Shown piece after piece: positions 18,600 through 27,587 of a stretch of 64,000 nt of DNA (position 1 is the first letter of the stretch; each line of letters begins with the position of its first letter). A model generated the notes under the pieces. It searched no databases, had not been told where the DNA came from, and saw nothing but the letters and a program-made list of their open reading frames with translations. The position numbers and the translations under genes are program-made. Source of the DNA: Aliidiomarina taiwanensis (GTDB lineage: Bacteria; Pseudomonadota; Gammaproteobacteria; Enterobacterales; Alteromonadaceae); assembly GCF_003987015.1 (NCBI RefSeq), contig NZ_PIPQ01000001.1, positions 864,938 through 928,937 on the forward strand, written 5' to 3'.

Positions 18600-19494
18600 A
18601 AAGCTCTGCCTCATCGCGAGCCACTTCGCTTAACAACCAGTTACGGAAAGTCGCTATTTTGCCTGCGTCGGCTTGCGACTCACGGCACACCATGAAAAAC
18701 GCATCGTTCGTGGCTAGCTCTTGCGGAAAAACCTGCACTAAATGGCCTGCATCAATTTCCGGCTTGGCTAAAATATTATTTGCCAAGGCCACCCCTTGCC
18801 CATGCACAGCAGCTTTTAACGCTAAGGCTAAATGGCTAAACACGGGGCCGCTTTTCTTCTTGGGTGGGGTTTCATTGACCAATTCAAACCAGTCTTGCCA
18901 TGCGTTGCGGGTTTCTTCATGCAATAAAGTATGCTTGTGCAAGTCGGCGGGAGTGCGTAATGGGTGCTCACCTTCAAGTAACTTCGGTGAACAAACTGGA
19001 ATTAGCTTCTCGTTATGCAGGCGGTCAGCTCGTAAACCTTGCCAGCGACCACGGCCATAATAAATGGCCACATCCACATAGTCGGTTAACGAACCGGTAA
19101 TTTCATCCACTGCCTTAATGCGTACGTCTATCTCTGGATGCGCGGCATGCAGCCGGCTTAAGCGTGGCACAAGCCAAATAATGGCAAAGCCAGGAGGCAC
19201 GCACACGGTTAAGGTACCCTGTTCACTGGCTAACATTATTTTGCCTGTCACCACGGACAAATGCTCAAGCATTTGCCGAATTTCTAAATAGTACGACTGC
19301 CCCGCCTCTGTGAGTAACAAATTTCTATTCTTACGGAGGAATAATGGTAAACTTAGATAGTCTTCTAACGCTTTTACCTGGTGGCTTACAGCCGCTTGAG
19401 TAACAAACAGCTCTTTGGCCGCTTGGGTAAAACTTAAGTGCCGTGCAGCAGCTTCGAACGACTTCAGTGCATTCAATGGGGGCAGCTTACGCAT
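18592..19494 (-). CDS. gcvA: LysR-type regulator, GcvA-like
   Basis: 300-aa LysR-family transcription factor. The N-terminal winged helix-turn-helix covers about residues 5-65 (LNALKSFEAAARHLSFTQAA then VTQAAVSHQVKALED). The effector domain follows from residue ~92. The start PPLNALKSFEAAARHLSFT is typical of the GcvA subgroup, which in E. coli controls the glycine cleavage system. Synteny with rlmM supports the name. No gcv genes are in the window, so the target is not shown. Confidence 0.85.
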   Translation of the reverse strand: MRKLPPLNALKSFEAAARHLSFTQAAKELFVTQAAVSHQVKALEDYLSLPLFLRKNRNLLLTEAGQSYYLEIRQMLEHLSVVTGKIMLASEQGTLTVCVPPGFAIIWLVPRLSRLHAAHPEIDVRIKAVDEITGSLTDYVDVAIYYGRGRWQGLRADRLHNEKLIPVCSPKLLEGEHPLRTPADLHKHTLLHEETRNAWQDWFELVNETPPKKKSGPVFSHLALALKAAVHGQGVALANNILAKPEIDAGHLVQVFPQELATNDAFFMVCRESQADAGKIATFRNWLLSEVARDEAELYG

Positions 19495-19500
19495 AGAGAT

Positions 19501-19704
19501 TTACTCGCCTGTGCTTGACTGCAATGGGTTGCTTTCAACCGGCTTTTCTTTGTGTACGCTTTTCCTTTCTGGCAAAACACCGACACACAAACGGCACTCG
19601 CCTTCTGGCGGTGCAGAGCTTTCAACATAGCGCACCTTATGCCGTGCACTGGTCCGGTTAGAAGACACTTGATACATTCTGTCGCGACTTTTTAAGTTTG
19701 TCAT
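19501..19704 (-). CDS. Small uncharacterised protein upstream of gcvA
   Basis: 67-aa basic protein I do not recognise. ATG at 19704 is preceded by AAGGAG at ideal distance (6 nt), and the stop lies 6 bp before the gcvA start, which argues that it is a real gene co-transcribed with gcvA. It has a CRLC (C-x-x-C) pair near residue 38 in PPEGECRLCVG, which could bind a metal or be redox-active; other cysteines are absent, so a full zinc site would need a dimer. No membrane segment. Confidence 0.6.
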   Translation of the reverse strand: MTNLKSRDRMYQVSSNRTSARHKVRYVESSAPPEGECRLCVGVLPERKSVHKEKPVESNPLQSSTGE

Positions 19705-19726
19705 AACAACTCCTTAGCGAGCATAC

Positions 19727-19785
19727 CACCTAGAATTTTACCTAGGTGCCTATTTCGCTTTTTAGTAATTGTTATATCATAACAA
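19727..19785. promoter_or_regulatory. Two inverted repeats between gcvA operon and azlC
   Basis: CACCTAG/CTAGGTG (19727-19733 and 19742-19748) and TTGTTAT-ATC-ATAACAA (19769-19785) are perfect 7-bp inverted repeats in the divergent intergenic region. They are placed as operators would be, upstream of the 67-aa gene/gcvA and of azlC. LysR autoregulation is a possible explanation; no known consensus was matched. Confidence 0.4.
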
Positions 19786-19873
19786 AAGTGCTGTTTTATA
19801 AGTAGTGTTTCCTATTCGCACGACAGCATGCCCATTTACTTAACCCTGTAGCAACTGAACAGAAGGAATTTAT

Positions 19874-20590
19874 ATGCCCCACGTCGGCTCTACGTTGTAC
19901 CGGCTTAACCAACAAATAGCCTGGCAAGGTTTTGTCACCATGCTCCCTATTGCCTTTTTTGTTTCCGCCTTTGGCGCGGCCTTTGGGCTTGCTGCAGCAC
20001 AAGCGGGAATTTCCGACACCCATACACTCACCATGAGTGTCTTGGTGTTCACTGGGACTGCCCAGTTTGCAGTACTTGACTTATGGGGCTCGCAACTGCC
20101 TGCTCTCACCATTTTAGTCACCTTGTTCGCCATTAATGCCCGCCACCTATTAATGGGCGCCACGCTCTTTCCATGGCTACGGCATTTGCCGACAAAGCAA
20201 CGTTACTTGGTTATGCTGTTCGCCTCCGACGCCAATTGGGCCATGTCCATGCAAGCCTTTAATCGGAAGCAACCTGGCTTAGGTATTTTATTCGGTGGGG
20301 GTATAGCCCTTTGGCTGTTTTGGGTTGTCGGCACCTGGGTGGGGGTGTATTTCGGCAACGTCATAAGCAACCCTGAAGCCTATGGTATTGATATGGTCAT
20401 GGGCTGTTTTCTCTTAGCCCTCGTACTGGACACGGAAAAGAACGCTCATACCTATCTTGTTTGGGCCGTAGCAGCAGCTGCTTCCCTTCTGGCCTATTGG
20501 TATTTACCAGAAAATAGTCATGTCATTGTAGGAGCTATCGCTGGTGGGTTAGCGGGTACGTTTGGAGGGCAGCAAGATGCTGAGCTTTGA
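19874..20590 (+). CDS. azlC: AzlC family branched-chain amino acid exporter subunit
   Basis: 238-aa inner-membrane protein, the large subunit of AzlCD-type exporters (YgaZH in E. coli), which export branched-chain amino acids such as valine. Family marks are MLPIAFFVSAFGAAFGLAAA (20 residues), then the conserved SVLVFTGTAQFAVLDLW, NARHLLMGATL and FASDANWA segments. About seven membrane segments are visible. ATG follows AAGGAATT. It overlaps azlD by 14 bp. Confidence 0.92.
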   Translation: MPHVGSTLYRLNQQIAWQGFVTMLPIAFFVSAFGAAFGLAAAQAGISDTHTLTMSVLVFTGTAQFAVLDLWGSQLPALTILVTLFAINARHLLMGATLFPWLRHLPTKQRYLVMLFASDANWAMSMQAFNRKQPGLGILFGGGIALWLFWVVGTWVGVYFGNVISNPEAYGIDMVMGCFLLALVLDTEKNAHTYLVWAVAAAASLLAYWYLPENSHVIVGAIAGGLAGTFGGQQDAEL

Positions 20591-20888
20591 TGCAACCAAC
20601 ATAAATATTCTTGTGCTCATTGCACTTATGGCCTTGGTCACACTGGCAACACGCTTAGGCGGTGTTTATATTATGTCGCTAGTCCCCTTAAAGCCTCGCG
20701 TGCAGCGGTTTATTCAGGCCATGTCAGGCTCTGTACTTATTGCAATATTGGCCCCTATGGCCCTAGCAGGCGACGCAGCAGCACGTTTTGCTATGCTTGC
20801 CACCATTGTCGTGATGTTGGTGGTGAAAAAACCTCTTATTGCCATTAGTTGTGGCGTATTGGCCGCAGCCTTATTTCGAGCGTATTAA
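20577..20888 (+). CDS. azlD: AzlD family small exporter subunit
   Basis: 103-aa membrane protein with three or four hydrophobic helices. LMALVTLATRLGGVYIM and the MSGSVLIAILAPMAL segment are typical of AzlD/YgaH. ATG at 20577 follows GGAGGG and overlaps the azlC end by 14 bp, so subunit synthesis is coupled. A strong hairpin terminator follows 34 bp later. Export of branched-chain amino acids fits the neighbouring valine catabolic operon, though the two are convergent and separately transcribed. Confidence 0.9.
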   Translation: MLSFDATNINILVLIALMALVTLATRLGGVYIMSLVPLKPRVQRFIQAMSGSVLIAILAPMALAGDAAARFAMLATIVVMLVVKKPLIAISCGVLAAALFRAY

Positions 20889-20921
20889 ACAACCTCAAGT
20901 GTAAACTCAGCACAAACAAAT

Positions 20922-20965
20922 AAGCTTGGTGCAGCCACTGAAGTGCCCACACCAAGCTTTTTATT
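20922..20965. terminator. Terminator between azlD and the valine operon
   Basis: AAGCTTGGTG (20922-20931) pairs perfectly with CACCAAGCTT (20950-20959), loop 18 nt, and TTTATT follows on the plus strand. On the minus strand ATTTGTTTG follows. It sits between convergent genes and probably serves both, more clearly azlCD. Confidence 0.85.
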
Positions 20966-20979
20966 AACGGTCTGTGAAA

Positions 20980-21744
20980 TTACAAACGTACACCACCGTC
21001 AATTTCGATCACGCGACCACTGAAGTAGTCGTTTTCAATAATGAAACGGGCTGAGTCCGCCACTTCACTCGGTTGCCCCCAGCGCGATAAGGGCACCATA
21101 GCCAGCGCGCGCTCAACGGCTTCTGGTTTCATTACGGCTGTCATAGGTGTTTCAATAAAGCCAGGTGCTATGGCACCACAGCGAATACCATAACGACCCA
21201 GCTCTTTCGCCCAAGTCACCGTTAATGCAACGACTCCCGCTTTGGTGGCAGAATAGTTGGTTTGGCCAAAGTTACCGGCACGCGCCACGCTGGAGATATT
21301 AATAATCACGCCTTTGCGGCCGCGCTTGGCCATAGCTGCCGCAGCTTCACGGCCACATAAGAAGGTCCCCGTCAGGTTCACGTCAACCACCGACTGCCAT
21401 TGCTGTAATGGCATTTTATGGGTTACTTCCCCGTCTTTACACTTGATCAATAGGCCGTCACGCAAAATGCCGGCGTTATTAATCAGCACATCCATGCCGT
21501 CAAAGTCTGCATCAACGGCTTGAAAGGTACTTTTCACAGCCTCTTCGTCTGTCACATTCACCTCATAGGTACGCACTACTTTTGCACCCGCAGACTCACA
21601 GGCCCGTTTGGCTTCATTCAATTGCTCTGTATTCATGTCGAGCAAAGCTAAAGAGGCGCCCTGACCCGCAAAGTTTTCTGCCATTGCACGGCCTAAACCT
21701 TGCGCACCACCTGTTATAACGATAACTGAATCAGATATTTGCAT
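20980..21744 (-). CDS. Short-chain dehydrogenase/reductase in the valine operon
   Basis: 254-aa SDR with cofactor motif TGGAQGLGRAMAENF at the N-terminus, NNAG near residue 90, catalytic Ser in INISSVARAG and YSATK (Tyr-x-x-x-Lys). Asp at the end of beta-2 (LALLDMN) suggests NAD(H) preference. It is the last gene of the operon, starting 1 bp after the mmsB stop. Closest in look to FabG-like 3-hydroxyacyl-CoA dehydrogenases; its place in branched-chain degradation (for example 2-methyl-3-hydroxybutyryl-CoA of isoleucine) is inferred. Confidence 0.8.
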   Translation of the reverse strand: MQISDSVIVITGGAQGLGRAMAENFAGQGASLALLDMNTEQLNEAKRACESAGAKVVRTYEVNVTDEEAVKSTFQAVDADFDGMDVLINNAGILRDGLLIKCKDGEVTHKMPLQQWQSVVDVNLTGTFLCGREAAAAMAKRGRKGVIINISSVARAGNFGQTNYSATKAGVVALTVTWAKELGRYGIRCGAIAPGFIETPMTAVMKPEAVERALAMVPLSRWGQPSEVADSARFIIENDYFSGRVIEIDGGVRL

Positions 21745-22653
21745 TTAGTTGTTTCCTTGCTCAAACCATTTATAAATACTTGAAAAGTCTTTGCTACCAA
21801 ACCCTTGTTCGCTATGGGCTTGGTATAAGTCTTGGGCCGCTTTCCCCATGGGCGTAGCCGAGCCACTTTGTTCTGCGGTAGCTAAGGCAAGACCTAAATC
21901 TTTTAGCATTAAGTCCACCAAGAAGCCGCCATTATAATCATTGCTCGCAGGCACGCCCGGCATGACATCTGGACATGGGTTATACACTTCCAAGGTCCAG
22001 TTGCGGCCAGAGCTTTGCAGCATTATTTCAGACAATACTTTGGGGTCTAAACCGTGGTCACGACCGAGCTTTAACGCTTCTGCAGTACCTGACATTAAAA
22101 CAGCAAGCAGCATGTTGTTGCAGATTTTAGCCACCTGGCCTGCACCATGGTCCCCCGCCGTAAATACGGCTTTGCCCATGCACTCTAAAAGTGGCCGTGC
22201 TTCTTCAATGTCTGCTGCTTCGCCCCCACAAATAAACGTCAGGGTTCCCGCTGCAGCACCAGCAACACCGCCCGACACGGGCGCATCGACAAAGCGAATG
22301 TCTTGTTGTTTCAGTCGCTGGGCTATATCACGGGCTGTTTCTGCACTAATGGTACTCGAGTCCACCACCAGTGCGCCTTTTTTAATATGGGCGGCAACAC
22401 CTGCATCGGTGTCACCTTCGTAACCAAAGTACAAACCAAGTACGTGCTTATCCGCAGGCAGCATGGACATCACAATATCTGCCCCTGCAACAGCGTCTGC
22501 TGCCGTGGCAGCGACTTGTGCACCCGCTTGTTCAAGCTGCGCCAGTGCTTCTGCCGACAAGTCAAACACAGTCACCTTGTGCCCGGCCTTCACCAAATTG
22601 GTCGCCATAGGGCCACCCATATTGCCTAAACCTATAAATGCAATTGCGGTCAT
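21745..22653 (-). CDS. mmsB: 3-hydroxyisobutyrate dehydrogenase
   Basis: Oxidises 3-hydroxyisobutyrate to methylmalonate semialdehyde in valine degradation, using NAD. The 302-aa protein has the Rossmann motif FIGLGNMGGPMATNLVKAGH (20 residues) at the N-terminus, then FVDAPVSGGVAGAAAGTL (substrate-binding) and the catalytic Lys in KICNNMLLA. ATG is preceded by GAGG. It lies 14 bp after the hydrolase gene. Confidence 0.95.
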   Translation of the reverse strand: MTAIAFIGLGNMGGPMATNLVKAGHKVTVFDLSAEALAQLEQAGAQVAATAADAVAGADIVMSMLPADKHVLGLYFGYEGDTDAGVAAHIKKGALVVDSSTISAETARDIAQRLKQQDIRFVDAPVSGGVAGAAAGTLTFICGGEAADIEEARPLLECMGKAVFTAGDHGAGQVAKICNNMLLAVLMSGTAEALKLGRDHGLDPKVLSEIMLQSSGRNWTLEVYNPCPDVMPGVPASNDYNGGFLVDLMLKDLGLALATAEQSGSATPMGKAAQDLYQAHSEQGFGSKDFSSIYKWFEQGNN

Positions 22654-22667
22654 ATAAAACCTCGCCC

Positions 22668-23801
22668 TTATTGGTTGCTTAAATTTTTAAGTGGGTGTTC
22701 GTCTTGGCTCCAGGGAGAACGGAACATGGCGTCTAAGTCCTTCTCCGTCACCTCAGAAACGTCCGTGTGCTGCCAGCGTGGGTTGCGATCTTTGTCGATC
22801 AAGAGCGCACGTACCCCTTCAATAAAGTCGCCTTGTACCGCACAATTCACCGACAAGGTTAATTCTAATTGAAAAGCTTCCGCTAAACTCAGACTCGGGC
22901 CATGGGCGAGCTGCTGCCAAACAATATGCGCTGTTAAAGGACAACCCGCCGCCAGGGTTTGCTGACCTTTGGCGAGCACCTTGCTGTCGGTTGCAAAGCT
23001 CAAGAACTGCTCCGTCACTGTTTGTAGGCTATCGCCAGCCATCAGTTTTTTGATGGTTTCATGTTGCGGCTGCAACACCGACTCTGGTAATTCGTGTGCG
23101 TAGTCTGCCAGCTGTGCTAAGGCGTCGCTCACGCGGTGGCGATTCACTTCAGCGCTGTCGGTCCAGTGCACTGCGCATAAAGCGTGTAATGCACTTTCTT
23201 TTTGTTCTGCGTTCAAGGCAAAGTCAGCCATACCTAACCAGCAGGCGTCTTTCGCATTTACCTGGGCAGCAGTCAGCCCTAAGAATAAGCCCATACCTTC
23301 AGGTAAGCGGCTTAAAAAATAAGTACCGCCTACGTCTGGGTACAAACCAATGCTTATTTCAGGCATGGCCAAGCGCGAGCGTTCTGTCACTATTCGGTGG
23401 CTTGCACCAATCATGAGGCCTAAACCGCCGCCCATCACAAAGCCATCGCCCCACACCACAATAGGCTTGGGATAGGTTTGTAATTGGTAGTCTAATTGGT
23501 ATTCTCGGGTGAAAAACTCCACCACTTCGGGCACAAGCTCCCGTGGTTTCGCTTGTGCTGCATGGTACATAGAGACAATATCGCCCCCTGCGCAAAACGC
23601 TTTTTCACCTGCTCCTTGCAGCCAAACGCAAACAATGGTGTCGTCCTTGGCCCAAGCTTCAAGCTGCGGCTCTAGCAATTCCACCATGTCAATGCTTAAC
23701 GCATTTAGTGAACGCTCTGAATTGAGTGTGGCGACCCCAATTTTATAGCCGTGACCCGCGTCGCGGGTATCAAATAAGACAACGTCTTCAAGGTTACTCA
23801 T
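22668..23801 (-). CDS. 3-hydroxyisobutyryl-CoA hydrolase
   Basis: 377-aa crotonase-family protein. The size and the motifs CAGGDIVSMY, MGGGLGLMIGASHRIVTE and PEISIGLYPDVGGTYFLSRL (20 residues) are typical of 3-hydroxyisobutyryl-CoA hydrolase (HIBCH) rather than the ~260-aa enoyl-CoA hydratases. It releases free 3-hydroxyisobutyrate for MmsB. The start overlaps the acyl-CoA dehydrogenase stop by 4 bp. Automated annotation may label it enoyl-CoA hydratase. Confidence 0.88.
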   Translation of the reverse strand: MSNLEDVVLFDTRDAGHGYKIGVATLNSERSLNALSIDMVELLEPQLEAWAKDDTIVCVWLQGAGEKAFCAGGDIVSMYHAAQAKPRELVPEVVEFFTREYQLDYQLQTYPKPIVVWGDGFVMGGGLGLMIGASHRIVTERSRLAMPEISIGLYPDVGGTYFLSRLPEGMGLFLGLTAAQVNAKDACWLGMADFALNAEQKESALHALCAVHWTDSAEVNRHRVSDALAQLADYAHELPESVLQPQHETIKKLMAGDSLQTVTEQFLSFATDSKVLAKGQQTLAAGCPLTAHIVWQQLAHGPSLSLAEAFQLELTLSVNCAVQGDFIEGVRALLIDKDRNPRWQHTDVSEVTEKDLDAMFRSPWSQDEHPLKNLSNQ

Positions 23802-24955
23802 AATAGCTCTGCCGCTCCATCTGCTAGTAAACGACGTGCAATAATAAGGCGCATAATTTCGTTGGTACCTTCCAGTATTTGGTGTACCCGCACATCGCGC
23901 ACATGACGCTCAAGTGGGTATTCTCGAATATACCCATACCCGCCGTGTATCTGCAGCGCTTCATTACACACTTGGAAACCAATGTCCGTGGCAAACCGCT
24001 TGGCCATGGCACAGTACGCAGTTTTGTCCGTGTCATTGGTGTCTACTTTAAAAGCAGCTAACCGCACCATTTGACGGGCTGCTACGAGTTCAGTTGCCAT
24101 ATCGGCCAACTTAAACTGCATCGCTTGAAACGCGGCCAAAGGCTTTCCAAACTGGCTACGCTCATGCATATAGTTGCGTGCGGTATTGAGGGCAGCTTGG
24201 GCAGTACCTACAGAGCACACGGCAATATTAATACGGCCGCCGTCTAAGCCCATCATGGCAAACTTAAAGCCTTCGCCTTCTTCACCCAGCAAGTTTTCCG
24301 CGGGTATGCGCACATTTTCAAAAGTAACTAAACGTGTTGGCTGGGCGTTCCAACCCATTTTCTCTTCCGCTTTACCGTAGTGAATACCTGCTGCGTCGGC
24401 TGGGACCACAAGGGCCGAAACACCCTTAGCGCCTTCCCCTCCGGTACGTGCCATCACCACCAGTACGTCGGTTTCACCGGCACCAGAGATAAACATTTTT
24501 GAACCATTCAGCACATACTCGTCGCCTTCTTTTTTGGCCGTTGTGCGTAAACTTGCCGCATCCGAGCCAGCACCAGGTTCTGTTAAGCAGTACGAGCCCA
24601 GCTTTTGTCCCATCACAAGTTCAGGGCACCACTGATCAATCACTGACTGTTTCGCAAACGACCCAATCATCCAGGTCACCATGTTGTGAATAGTCATCAT
24701 GGCAGTGGTCGCCGTACAACCCATAGCAAGTTGCTCAAAAATTAACGCGCTGTCTAAGCGTGACATGCCAAAGCCACCTGCACTTTCAGGCGTGTACATG
24801 CCCATAAAACCCATTTCGCCTGCTTTTTGCAAAACGTCTTTAGGAAAATGATGCTCCGCGTCCCACTGCGCAGCAAAGGGAGCGAGCTCTTTCTCAGAAA
24901 AAGCGCGCGCCGTGTCGACAAATGCCTGCTGATCATCCGTTAAATTAAAGTTCAT
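23798..24955 (-). CDS. Acyl-CoA dehydrogenase, probably isobutyryl-CoA specific
   Basis: 385-aa FAD enzyme. It has YCLTEPGAGSDAASLRT (FAD/substrate motif), then GGRINIAVCSVGTAQAAL, and the C-terminal QIHGGYGYIREYPLERHVRD (20 residues) with the catalytic Glu region. Operon position between mmsA and the hydrolase implies oxidation of isobutyryl-CoA to methylacrylyl-CoA. A GTG at 24958 directly precedes the ATG at 24955; the ATG is better spaced from AGAGGA. Confidence 0.9.
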   Translation of the reverse strand: MNFNLTDDQQAFVDTARAFSEKELAPFAAQWDAEHHFPKDVLQKAGEMGFMGMYTPESAGGFGMSRLDSALIFEQLAMGCTATTAMMTIHNMVTWMIGSFAKQSVIDQWCPELVMGQKLGSYCLTEPGAGSDAASLRTTAKKEGDEYVLNGSKMFISGAGETDVLVVMARTGGEGAKGVSALVVPADAAGIHYGKAEEKMGWNAQPTRLVTFENVRIPAENLLGEEGEGFKFAMMGLDGGRINIAVCSVGTAQAALNTARNYMHERSQFGKPLAAFQAMQFKLADMATELVAARQMVRLAAFKVDTNDTDKTAYCAMAKRFATDIGFQVCNEALQIHGGYGYIREYPLERHVRDVRVHQILEGTNEIMRLIIARRLLADGAAELL

Positions 24956-24971
24956 CACGCATCCTCTATTC

Positions 24972-26465
24972 TTATTGCATTTTAATGGTCATGTTCGGGC
25001 CATTATCAATTTCACTTTCTGGCCAGCGGGCTGTAATAGTTTTGGTTTCACTGTAGAAACGAATGGCCTGTTTTCCGTAGGCGTGCAGGTCACCAAAGAA
25101 CGAGTTCTTCCAACCTGTAAAAGAGAAAAACGGAAGAGGCACAGGAATTGGAATGTTAATGCCTACTTGGCCCACTTCCACTTCATGCTGGTACTTACGT
25201 GCTGCTGCACCGTTCGCTGTGAAAATAGACGTACCGTTACCATATTGGTTGGCATTTACTATAGCCAAAGCTTCTTCTAATGTTTCAACTGACATGGCAC
25301 ACAGCACAGGGCCAAAAATTTCTTCTTGGTAAATGCTCATTTCTGTCGTGACATTATTAAACAAGGTAGGTCCAACCCAGTTGCCCTCTGGGTAGCCTTC
25401 TACTGTGCAGTTCGTACCGTCTACTAGGCACTCAGCACCTTCTTCTTTCCCTTTGGCAATCATGTCAATCACACGCTGTTTGGCTTGCTGACTCACCAGC
25501 GGCCCGTAGGCTGCGTCTTTGTCTGTCCATACCCCGGGCTTCACTTTCGCCAGCTCCACAGCCAAGTCGTCAATCCATTCTTTCGATTTACCCACAAACA
25601 CAGCCACAGAAATAGCCATACAGCGCTGTCCTGCTGCACCTACAGAAGCACCCACTAAGTTATTAATCACAGTTTGCTTGTTTGCGTCAGGCATAATCAC
25701 ACTGTGGTTTTTAGCCCCTGCGAAGGCTTGTACCCGTTTTAAGTTTTCTGTACCCGTGCGGTAAATGTACTGCCCAACGGGGACCGAACCAACAAAAGAA
25801 ATAGCCTGAATGGCAGGATCATGTAATAGGTGGTCAACCTGCTTTTTCGCTCCATGTACAACCTGAAGTACGCCTTTTGGAGCACCCGCTTCAACAAATA
25901 GCTCGGCCAGGCGCGTTGGCGTTAAGGGGTTCTGCTCTGAAGGTTTTAAAATAAAAGTGTTACCGCAGGCTATGGCCATTGGGAACATCCAAAGTGGAAT
26001 CATGGCTGGGAAGTTAAACGGTGTAATACCCGCACACACACCTAAAGGCTGTATATAGCTATAAGTGTCAATACCACGGGCCACATTCTCCGCCGTTTCA
26101 CCCATCATTAAAGCAGGTACGTTAGCCGCTTGTTCTACCACTTCAATACCGCGCCAAACGTCTCCTTTGGCGTCTTCAAAAGTTTTACCCGACTCCTCTG
26201 CCAGAATAGTAGCAAGCTCGTCATGGTGCTCCTTCAATAAGGCTTGGTAACGCATCATTAAGCGGGCACGCTCTGGCACGGGGACTTCACGCCAGGTTTT
26301 AAAAGCTTCTTTAGCGCCTTCAACAGCAGCAACCATTTCTTCATGTGTTGCGCACGGTACGTGGGCCAGCACTTCTTGGGTGGCTGGGTTGGTCACAGGA
26401 ATGGTGTTGCTGCCTTTCGACTCAACAAATTCCCCGTTTAAAAATAACTTAATTGATTTACTCAT
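24972..26465 (-). CDS. mmsA: CoA-acylating methylmalonate-semialdehyde dehydrogenase
   Basis: Converts methylmalonate semialdehyde to propionyl-CoA with NAD and CoA, the end of valine degradation. The 497-aa aldehyde-dehydrogenase-fold protein has [20 protein letters not shown] (20 residues), a FVGSVPVG cofactor segment and the catalytic Cys in GQRCMAISV. The C-terminus reads [13 protein letters not shown], typical of MmsA. First gene of the operon, divergent from an AraC-type regulator. Confidence 0.96.
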   Translation of the reverse strand: MSKSIKLFLNGEFVESKGSNTIPVTNPATQEVLAHVPCATHEEMVAAVEGAKEAFKTWREVPVPERARLMMRYQALLKEHHDELATILAEESGKTFEDAKGDVWRGIEVVEQAANVPALMMGETAENVARGIDTYSYIQPLGVCAGITPFNFPAMIPLWMFPMAIACGNTFILKPSEQNPLTPTRLAELFVEAGAPKGVLQVVHGAKKQVDHLLHDPAIQAISFVGSVPVGQYIYRTGTENLKRVQAFAGAKNHSVIMPDANKQTVINNLVGASVGAAGQRCMAISVAVFVGKSKEWIDDLAVELAKVKPGVWTDKDAAYGPLVSQQAKQRVIDMIAKGKEEGAECLVDGTNCTVEGYPEGNWVGPTLFNNVTTEMSIYQEEIFGPVLCAMSVETLEEALAIVNANQYGNGTSIFTANGAAARKYQHEVEVGQVGINIPIPVPLPFFSFTGWKNSFFGDLHAYGKQAIRFYSETKTITARWPESEIDNGPNMTIKMQ

Positions 26466-26576
26466 GAAATAACCTGCTTGTTGGTTGTTCGTTTCTTTTT
26501 AGAAAGGCTCGCTTTGCAAACGCAGTATGCGAACCGTTAAAAATTTGTAGCCCCATTAAATCAGAGCTTGTGCCTC

Positions 26577-26605
26577 TTTTGAATCGATGAAATTGCCGCT
26601 ATAAT
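26577..26605 (+). promoter_or_regulatory. Putative promoter of the AraC-type regulator
   Basis: A perfect -10 TATAAT lies at 26600-26605. The -35 is weak (TTTTGA at 26577-26582 with a 17-bp spacer, overlapping TTGAAT). Initiation would be near 26612, so the TTG at 26614 would be almost leaderless while that at 26638 would have a short leader with AGAGGT. Confidence 0.55.
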
Positions 26606-26637
26606 GGATTATATTGTCATTAGAGGTTAAAACCACA

Positions 26638-27540
26638 TTGAGCAAACCCTCGAATTGGCCCCTTCCCGAAGGGAGTACTCGCTTAATCATGCCGCAGCCT
26701 TTGCTAGAGCAGCTGCAACAAAACCCGCTCACACGCGGGCTTTACCCTATTTCGTATGGTCACTATCTAAATGCTTATGGGCATAGGGTTCGTCGCCGAG
26801 TGCATACAGATTACCTAATGATTTTTTGTCATGCGGGCCGCGGTCGGTACCGTGCAGGCAAGCACAAAGGCCATTTGTTACCAGGGCAAGTGTTGTTTTT
26901 AAAGAAAGGTGTCGCCCACATTTACCAAGCAGACAGCCAGCAGCCCTGGAGTATTTATTGGGCTCACTTTGCGGGTGACCAGGTTGAAAGCTTCATGGAT
27001 TATCTTGGTATTTCTGCAACCAGCTCTGAACCGGCACATCCTCACGGAAACCCGGTACTTACCTTGCAAAATTGGCGCGCCCTGCTGTCAGATGTCACCC
27101 AGTTGTTGAATCTGCAACATGAGCGTTTAAACTTTGACAAGGGTGTACTTGCTGCCGCCTTGCTCCGTAAGCTGCTCAGCGAGCTGCCGCTTATGGCAAG
27201 ACCTAAGCAGGCCGACAGAAAAGAGTTTAATTTAAGCTCGCTACAACGTTTTATGCGGGACAATAGTCATAAGTCACTGGAACTCAACGAATTGGCTGAA
27301 TTTACGGGCTTATCACGCTATCATTTTAGTAAGAAATTTCGTCAAACAACTGGTGACAGCCCTGTAAACTACTTCACTCGCATGAAAATGGAGCAAGCCG
27401 CCCAAATGCTGCGTGAAGGTGAGCAAACCATACGGCAAATAAGCCAAACTCTCGGCTATGACGACCCTTATTATTTTAGTCGGCTATTTAAGAAACACCA
27501 AGGATTGGCACCAAGCTTTTACCGCCAACATGCAGGATAA
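26638..27540 (+). CDS. mmsR: AraC family regulator, probably of the mms operon
   Basis: About 300-aa AraC-type transcription factor. The N-terminal cupin-like sensing domain includes GRGRYRAGKHKGHLLPGQVL (20 residues). The C-terminal double helix-turn-helix covers the last ~100 residues, with LNELAEFTGLSRYHFSKKFR and ISQTLGYDDPYYFSRLFKKH. Divergence from mmsA matches mmsR-mmsAB of Pseudomonas aeruginosa. TTG at 26638, 10 nt after AGAGGT, is my choice; TTG at 26614 or ATG at 26689 are alternatives. Confidence 0.82.
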   Translation: MSKPSNWPLPEGSTRLIMPQPLLEQLQQNPLTRGLYPISYGHYLNAYGHRVRRRVHTDYLMIFCHAGRGRYRAGKHKGHLLPGQVLFLKKGVAHIYQADSQQPWSIYWAHFAGDQVESFMDYLGISATSSEPAHPHGNPVLTLQNWRALLSDVTQLLNLQHERLNFDKGVLAAALLRKLLSELPLMARPKQADRKEFNLSSLQRFMRDNSHKSLELNELAEFTGLSRYHFSKKFRQTTGDSPVNYFTRMKMEQAAQMLREGEQTIRQISQTLGYDDPYYFSRLFKKHQGLAPSFYRQHAG

Positions 27541-27587
27541 TTGTGGTATTTTTAACGCCCAGTGCAGGGCGCAGAGCGAGTAAACCA

